A stretch of DNA of 42,869 bases, from positions 1-42,869 of the IMG/VR virus record IMGVR_UViG_3300034198_027426, one strand, 5' to 3'. The position numbers and the translations under genes are program-made. Positions within the stretch are counted from its first letter, which is position 1; the number at the start of each line of letters is the position of its first letter. This stretch comes from a virus. Shown here piece by piece: positions 38,914 to 42,869 of the stretch. A model generated the notes under the pieces. That model was not told where the DNA came from, ran no database searches, and was given only the letters and a program-made list of their open reading frames with translations.

Positions 38914-38940
38914 GGCGAACGGTAGGGGTTGCCGCTCGCC
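38914..38940 (+). terminator. Hairpin after the SSB-like gene
   Basis: GGCGAACGG (38914-38922) pairs with CCGCTCGCC (38932-38940) except for one A-C mismatch, with a 9-nt loop. It is 12 bases beyond the stop; TTCCGGTGTT follows. Terminator or mRNA 3' stabiliser. Confidence 0.5.
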
Positions 38941-39011
38941 TTCCGGTGTTGTGATTGGGCACGCCGAACAACCCCAGCCCAGTCTGACAGGGAGGAAAGA
39001 CTCCCACTTGT

Positions 39012-39101
39012 GCCCTGCTGGAGAAATGGCAACTCGCTCGGTCTGACCTCGGGGTGAAACCCGACTACGAGAGGACCTCGGTTCGTATCCGGGGGCGGGG
39101 C
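39012..39101 (+). ncRNA. Degenerate type II tRNA-like element
   Basis: GCCCTGC (39012-39018) pairs with GCGGGGC (39095-39101). GAG (39021-39023) and CTC (39033-39035) close a D-arm with the standard AAATGGCAA loop, and CTCGG-TTCGTAT-CCGGG (39077-39093) makes a T-arm. The 90-nt length fits a long-variable-arm tRNA (Leu/Ser type). The anticodon loop is not canonical (no U33) and position 58 is T instead of A, so decoding is doubtful. It lies between the SSB-like gene and the gene at 39128 and shares sequence with 31668-31704. Confidence 0.45.
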
Positions 39102-39127
39102 TTGCAGCACAACCTGGGAGGTTGCAC

Positions 39128-39619
39128 ATGACGGAAGAACAGAAGAGCACCGGCCTCGTCGTCCGCAGTGAACTGATGCGCGAACTGCAGAAGTTCGGGC
39201 AGTGGCTGAGTGAGATGACCGACGCTCAGCTGCCCGAAGTCCTCGACTTCGTGACTCGGCTGGAGAAGAACATCGAGGGCACCCGCAGCATCCTGAAGGA
39301 ACGGGCGCTGCTGTACCTCAACGTCCACGGCATCGCCGAGGGTGAGAAAGGCACGAAGGCGGCGCAGGTCGGGCAGTACACGGTGAAGGCGATTCCGACC
39401 CGGACCGGCCTCGACCCGAAGAAGCTGGAGAAGGCGCTCCGCACGAAGGGCATCGACCCCAACGTGGCGATGAAGCCGACCGTGTCGTACGCGGTGGACC
39501 CCGACAAGGTGGCGGCGATGCGTGTCGCCGGCACTCTCACCGAGCAGGACATCGAGGCGTGCCAGTACGACCGTTCGTACCGCATCGACGTGAAGCGTGG
39601 CGAAGACGAAGAGCAGTGA
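39128..39619 (+). CDS. Hypothetical operon protein (163 aa)
   Basis: 163 residues from the ATG at 39128 (GGGAGG upstream). Helical N-half (LMRELQKFGQWLSEMTDAQL) and a basic middle (KAIPTRTGLDPKKLEKALRT). No family is asserted. It starts a new run after a 225-base gap holding a terminator-like hairpin and a tRNA-like element, and leads into the polymerase genes. Confidence 0.63.
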   Translation: MTEEQKSTGLVVRSELMRELQKFGQWLSEMTDAQLPEVLDFVTRLEKNIEGTRSILKERALLYLNVHGIAEGEKGTKAAQVGQYTVKAIPTRTGLDPKKLEKALRTKGIDPNVAMKPTVSYAVDPDKVAAMRVAGTLTEQDIEACQYDRSYRIDVKRGEDEEQ

Positions 39620-39636
39620 ACCAAGGAGGCAACACC

Positions 39637-40299
39637 ATGGAAGAGCAGCTGAAGTTGGACATCGCAGACACCGCATCGATGGAGCCGAGCATGAAGTACA
39701 ACCCGCTCCAGGAGTACGTGCCGAAGGAGCGCCGGCTGGTCGTCGACTGGCCGGGGCTCATCAGCATTGCTGGCGACCGGGGCTACTTCCCCGGCTGCCG
39801 CATGGTCCGCTTCACCGACGGGGTCGCCCCCGACGGTTTGAGCGAGGAGGACCGGGAGCGGCTGCGTGAGCAGCTGAAGCCGCTGAACGATGGCTGGGCC
39901 AGCGCGGCTGACCAGCTGAACGTGCTGTGCCAGTGGCGCGGCAACCTGTCCATCGTGGACTGGCGCATCGAGGGCAACAGCATCTGGTGCGTCATCACCT
40001 TGCAGCTGGAAGCGCAGCAGCTGGAGGACTTCCAGGAGGCGGGCCGCATCCTCGAAATTGAGATGCGCCGGCTGAAGCAGGAGCGGGCCGAAGCCGGGGC
40101 GAAGGACCAGGCCAAGGTGCAGGAGGAGAAGGGCAACGACGCCATGTTCCTCGCGCTCGGCAAGAAGGCGCACGAGCACAACCTGCTCGGCAAGCTCCGC
40201 GAGCTGGAAGAAGAGAACGCCAAGCTCAAGGGCGAGAAGAAGGAGCTGTCCGCGGTCATCACCAAGTTCGAGAAGGCCGGCCCGAAGAAGGGGAAGTGA
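39637..40299 (+). CDS. Hypothetical protein with C-terminal coiled coil (220 aa)
   Basis: 220 residues from the ATG at 39637, preceded by AAGGAGG. A mixed N-domain (residues 1-140) contains RLVVDWPGLISIAGDRGYFP. A long charged coiled coil fills about 125-215 (LGKLRELEEENAKLKGEKKE). It may be a replication-complex scaffold; no catalytic motif was seen. Confidence 0.63.
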   Translation: MEEQLKLDIADTASMEPSMKYNPLQEYVPKERRLVVDWPGLISIAGDRGYFPGCRMVRFTDGVAPDGLSEEDRERLREQLKPLNDGWASAADQLNVLCQWRGNLSIVDWRIEGNSIWCVITLQLEAQQLEDFQEAGRILEIEMRRLKQERAEAGAKDQAKVQEEKGNDAMFLALGKKAHEHNLLGKLRELEEENAKLKGEKKELSAVITKFEKAGPKKGK

Positions 40300-40302
40300 G
40301 CC

Positions 40303-40620
40303 ATGCCCTTCGTTCCTGGAGGCACGAAAGCGGAGGTGCCGGTCGGGCCGCACTTCGCGCTGCAGGTCATCGAAGATGACGTGCCGATGAGCGTCGCCAT
40401 TCCGCCGGGTTCGCAGCTGTACCTGGTGGAGGACGCGAGTCGCGTCGACAAGGTGTTCCCGTTCATCCTCAAGAAGCTCAGCCACGAGAAGATTGTCTTC
40501 CACATGGCTGACGCTGACGGGCACGTGAGCGAGTACGTCTACAAGCTGGCCAGCGGCAAGCCCCTGTCGAAGGGTGCGCTTGACCGCATGCGGCGGAACG
40601 GGGCGAAGGTCCGCCGATGA
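40303..40620 (+). CDS. Hypothetical protein before UDG (105 aa)
   Basis: 105 residues, beta-rich N-half (GPHFALQVIEDDVPMSVAIP) and a basic C-terminus (ALDRMRRNGAKVRR). Coupled to the UDG gene by a 4-nt overlap. Not recognised. The basic end may contact nucleic acid. Confidence 0.6.
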   Translation: MPFVPGGTKAEVPVGPHFALQVIEDDVPMSVAIPPGSQLYLVEDASRVDKVFPFILKKLSHEKIVFHMADADGHVSEYVYKLASGKPLSKGALDRMRRNGAKVRR

Positions 40621-41168
40621 AGCCAGCCTGCGAGCACTGCCCGTTTGCGAGGGACGGAGGACCACATCAGCAGGTGAAAGCGCTGGGTCCGACCAAGCCG
40701 CTCGGGGTGCTTGTGGGGGAGGCCCCGTCTCGGGATGACTACCGAGACGGGGAGCCTCTGTCTCCTCGCAGCCCAACCGGGCGCGAGTTCGATGAACTGT
40801 TGAAGGAGGCCGGCCTGGACCGCAGCGACCTCCTGCTCATCAACGCCATTGCCTGCGTCCCAACGGAGCCCCGCGATGACCGACAGCTGGCACTCGCTGC
40901 AACTTGTTGTCGCCCTCTACTGGCAGACCGCCTGGCAAGTCTTCATCCTGATGTACCTGTGCTGGCGCTTGGTTCGGTCGCCCAGTTCGCGCTGGATGGG
41001 AAAGCCAAGAGCATCGGGCGCAACCGCGGCTTCATCGACTACGATTGGACCCTCACCAACGCAGTCAACAACCCAATCCGTGAGGCACAGTTCAATGCAG
41101 TTGTTCAACGAAAGCTGGGTGCAGAAGCTGCGCCTGGCGTCGATGCTGGGGGGAGTGAGCCTGAATGA
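40617..41168 (+). CDS. Uracil-DNA glycosylase family protein lacking HP motif
   Basis: 183 residues. C5, C8, C80 and C97 (C-x2-C-x71-C-x16-C) match the Fe-S set of family 4/5 UDGs. VLVGEAPSRDD is motif 1, and NAIACVP matches the N-x-x-x-C region. The third motif, normally H-P before the C-terminus, reads NNP (about 151-153), so activity may be lost or altered. The last 25 residues use low-GC third positions and overlap a separate frame that looks coding (41095-41328). May repair or limit uracil in phage DNA. Confidence 0.72.
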   Translation: MKPACEHCPFARDGGPHQQVKALGPTKPLGVLVGEAPSRDDYRDGEPLSPRSPTGREFDELLKEAGLDRSDLLLINAIACVPTEPRDDRQLALAATCCRPLLADRLASLHPDVPVLALGSVAQFALDGKAKSIGRNRGFIDYDWTLTNAVNNPIREAQFNAVVQRKLGAEAAPGVDAGGSEPE

Positions 41169-41328
41169 GCACGAATGCGCCGTCCTCGCGAAGCACATCG
41201 AAGAAGCCCTCGACCACCGCAACCACCTCCTCGTCGCCGAAGTTGGCCAGCTGCGAGAACGAATGGAGGACGGTTGTCTTCGCTGCGGACTGCGACGAGG
41301 ACGGGAACTGCCCGACGTGCGGCGTTGA
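41095..41328 (+). CDS. Overlapping small helical ORF (77 aa)
   Basis: A second frame with GC-rich third positions from 41095. GAGG lies nine bases before the ATG. It reads SLNEHECAVLAKHIEEALDH and further helix-like sequence to about residue 50; the last 20 residues look less protein-like. It overlaps both the UDG tail and the next gene. It may be a true gene, or the first half of a protein joined to the next frame by a frameshift or a sequence error. Confidence 0.45.
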   Translation: MQLFNESWVQKLRLASMLGGVSLNEHECAVLAKHIEEALDHRNHLLVAEVGQLRERMEDGCLRCGLRRGRELPDVRR

Positions 41329-41422
41329 CTTCGCCGACTGCCCCTGCCCCGGCCCGACCCAGGATGGGTTCGAGTACCGGGTGAGGAACCGTCGGCTGGA
41401 GGCGCGGCGATGCGCATCCTGA
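41165..41422 (+). CDS. Cys-rich small protein with CPCPGPTQD motif (85 aa)
   Basis: 85 residues, coupled to the UDG stop (ATGA). The C-terminal half has CDEDGNCPTCGVDFADCPC followed by PGPTQDGFEY; this Cys cluster plus PGPTQD recurs in many phage proteins as I recall them, and likely binds zinc. The first 28 residues are Ser/Thr/Lys-rich and lie antiphase to the 41095 frame, so this N-terminus is doubtful. Overlaps the exonuclease gene by 13 nt. Confidence 0.58.
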   Translation: MSTNAPSSRSTSKKPSTTATTSSSPKLASCENEWRTVVFAADCDEDGNCPTCGVDFADCPCPGPTQDGFEYRVRNRRLEARRCAS

Positions 41423-42087
41423 CTTGGTCGCCGGGCCACGCGTTGTTCGGCCAGCCGTACGAGATGGGCAACCTCGCCTGCGACCTGGCCCGCTTCGGCC
41501 GGATGATTCGCGGCGAGTTGGAGCCCAAGCCCTCACAGCTGCGGACGTGGGCCACGCACCACGACCTCGCCTCGCTGGTGAAGACGGGCGAGCCACTGGC
41601 CTGCGACATCGAGACTGCGCCGGCCAACTCGGCTGAGCCGTGGACCGGCAAGGACCCGACCCGCGCCAAGCTAAAGACCATCGGCTTCGGCACCTGCATG
41701 GAAGCGCTCAGCATCTACTGGCCGGACGCTGACGAGACGACCCAGCTGATGGTGCGCGAAGTGCTGGCAGATGCAGCGGTGAAGAAGGTCTTCCACAACG
41801 GGCCGTGGTTCGACCACCGCGTGCTGAACCGCTACGGACTGCCGACCACCAACTTCGACGACACCCGCGACATGCGTCGGGTGCTGTCGTCCACGTCGCG
41901 CCTGTCGCTGCTGTACCTCGGCTCCATCTACACCGACTTTCACAACTGGAAGGACGCGGAGGAGGACGAGGAGAAGACGTGGGAGAGCACCGACCTGGAG
42001 AAGCTGATGCTGTACAACGCGTTGGACTGCATCGTGACCGCCCGCGTGTACCGCGGCATTCTGCGTGACTGGGAGGCAGCCGAATGA
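41410..42087 (+). CDS. DnaQ-like 3'-5' exonuclease (split from polymerase)
   Basis: 225 residues. LACDIETAP (Exo I; D and E), FHNGPWFDHRVL (Exo II) and LYNALDCIVTARVY (Exo III) give the DEDDy proofreading exonuclease of family A polymerases. The N-terminus (about 1-60) resembles the linker before that domain. Its stop overlaps the polymerase ATG at 42084 (ATGA), so the two halves are probably made together and pair as a proofreading enzyme. Confidence 0.88.
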   Translation: MRILTWSPGHALFGQPYEMGNLACDLARFGRMIRGELEPKPSQLRTWATHHDLASLVKTGEPLACDIETAPANSAEPWTGKDPTRAKLKTIGFGTCMEALSIYWPDADETTQLMVREVLADAAVKKVFHNGPWFDHRVLNRYGLPTTNFDDTRDMRRVLSSTSRLSLLYLGSIYTDFHNWKDAEEDEEKTWESTDLEKLMLYNALDCIVTARVYRGILRDWEAAE

Positions 42088-42869
42088 GCAGACTCCTTGA
42101 CCTGCACGAGCAGCACCGCGGTCTGAGCGCTCTGTGCGCTGAGATGCACACGACGGGCATCTGGGTGAACAAGCTCTGGCGCGACGTCATGCTGAGCTTC
42201 ACCGCCCAGGCTGTCGAGGAGAAGGCCGCCGCTCTCGTTGCGCTGGTCGACCACCCAGAGTTCCGGCCGACGCCGAACTCGATGCGGAGCCTCATCTACA
42301 AGAAGCACGAGACGAAGAAGCTCAGTCGCTTCAGCCTGCCGGACCCCATCGACAAGCGGATGTACAGCAAGAAGCGGCCAGAGAACATCAGCGTCAACGA
42401 GAACAGCCTGCTCCTGCTGATGGTTAGCGGTGCCTGCTCGCCAGAGCTGACGGCCATCATCGAGGCGTGGTGGGAGTACCAGGGTGAGTACAAGCGGCAG
42501 GGCTACCTGAAGAGCGAACTGCTCGACCAGGCCATCGGGCCGGACGGCCGACTGCGACCGGGCTGGAACAGCTGCGGCACCGACACAGGCCGCTTCAGCT
42601 GCAGCGCCCCCAACGTGATGAACATCGAGCAGCTGCTCCGCCACATGTTCGGCCCAGCACCGGGCAACGTGATGGTCCACGCCGACAAGAGCCAGCTTGA
42701 GTTGCGCGTAATGGCTGCGGTTGCGGCAGACAACACACTGCAGGACGCGCTCAACACTGGCGACGTGTACAGCTTCAATGCCAAGCAGATGTTCCAGCTT
42801 CCCGACGACACGGACGTCAAGAAGACACACGCCGGCTTGCGAAAGGCAGCCAAGATTATCCACCTCGGC
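42084..42869 (+). CDS. DNA polymerase family A, N-terminal part (continues at base 88)
   Basis: The first 262 residues of the 429-residue polymerase, running off the right end. TDTGRFSCSAPNVMNIE (about 167-181) is the conserved template/primer-binding segment, and HADKSQLELRVMA is motif A (D201), the first catalytic metal ligand. The thumb is shorter than in Pol I and there is no exonuclease. The ATG overlaps the exonuclease stop (ATGA). After the join the protein carries motifs B and C and ends at base 591. Confidence 0.93.
   Translation, partial: MSRLLDLHEQHRGLSALCAEMHTTGIWVNKLWRDVMLSFTAQAVEEKAAALVALVDHPEFRPTPNSMRSLIYKKHETKKLSRFSLPDPIDKRMYSKKRPENISVNENSLLLLMVSGACSPELTAIIEAWWEYQGEYKRQGYLKSELLDQAIGPDGRLRPGWNSCGTDTGRFSCSAPNVMNIEQLLRHMFGPAPGNVMVHADKSQLELRVMAAVAADNTLQDALNTGDVYSFNAKQMFQLPDDTDVKKTHAGLRKAAKIIHLG
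42783..42869. repeat. Right copy of 87-bp terminal direct repeat
   Basis: Identical to bases 1-87, inside the polymerase gene. Removing one copy gives a circle of 42,782 bp with an unbroken polymerase frame. Confidence 0.97.

Noticed and set aside
39012-39101. Functional tRNA-Ser or tRNA-Leu gene
   Set aside because: The anticodon loop lacks U33, no shift gives a good 5-bp stem, and A58 is replaced by T. Kept only as a tRNA-like element.
39226-40776. Minus-strand open frame of 516 codons
   Set aside because: Shadow of the rightward operon; His/Leu/Arg-rich, no motif.
40849-41094. The upstream part of the +1 frame (40849-41094) as coding
   Set aside because: It is antiphase to well-matched UDG sequence and shows low-complexity Ser/Thr/Arg composition; only the part from 41095 looks like protein.
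1-42869. Lysogeny module, phage RNA polymerase, reverse transcriptase/DGR or toxin-antitoxin pair
   Set aside because: No matching motifs were seen on either strand. The HTH protein alone does not establish a lysogenic switch.

Overview
The window is a complete or nearly complete genome of a tailed double-stranded DNA bacteriophage (Caudoviricetes) with a podovirus-like gene set. The first 87 bases are repeated exactly at the end (1-87 = 42783-42869). One reading frame, a family A DNA polymerase, runs off the right end and continues in frame at the left end. The molecule is therefore circular or circularly permuted, about 42,782 bp unique, and was cut inside the polymerase gene. Codons are GC-rich throughout. 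Lipoprotein and Sec-type signal peptides suggest a Gram-negative host. Short signal peptides of the form M-x-LLL-LALAQ are reminiscent of Myxococcota, but that is a weak inference.

There are two opposed gene blocks. The leftward block (minus strand, 27889 down to 1544) is the packaging, virion and lysis half. In transcription order it holds an HNH endonuclease, a Cro/CI-like HTH protein, a small-terminase-like protein, the terminase large subunit, portal, a small head gene, scaffold, the major capsid protein (N4 gp56 type with an inserted domain) and a secreted beta-sandwich protein. Then come tail adaptor and nozzle proteins, three internal-virion-type proteins (one of 1696 residues), tail-fibre-like proteins, several small secreted or membrane proteins, a CHAP-like endolysin and a holin-like protein. 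The rightward block (plus strand, 28672 through the join to 1450) is the early, replication and recombination half. It holds small early genes, a DUF932 protein, a Gp88-like protein, a GNAT, a RepA-like ATPase, an SNF2-type helicase, a Cas4/RecB-like nuclease, a DUF3310 protein, a Sak4-like recombinase, an SSB-like protein, a UDG, a separate 3'-5' exonuclease, the polymerase and a metallophosphoesterase. The blocks converge on a perfect hairpin at 1484-1518 and diverge from a 0.78-kb non-coding region at 27890-28671.

The divergent region is full of signals. It has a near-consensus leftward promoter, a long palindrome, repeated GTACA boxes partly phased at about one or two helical turns, and a second dyad. 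The first three rightward units (28672, 29206, 30621) each have a related leader just upstream. No integrase, phage RNA polymerase, reverse transcriptase or CRISPR array was seen, so the phage is probably lytic and uses host RNA polymerase.

Most notable are the many Sec-type signal peptides in the virion block, two related tRNA-like elements upstream of early genes, a promoter with a dyad over its -35 that leaves the HTH gene almost leaderless, the GTACA array, a UDG-family protein lacking the usual HP motif, and a stretch near 41.1-41.4 kb where two frames both look coding.
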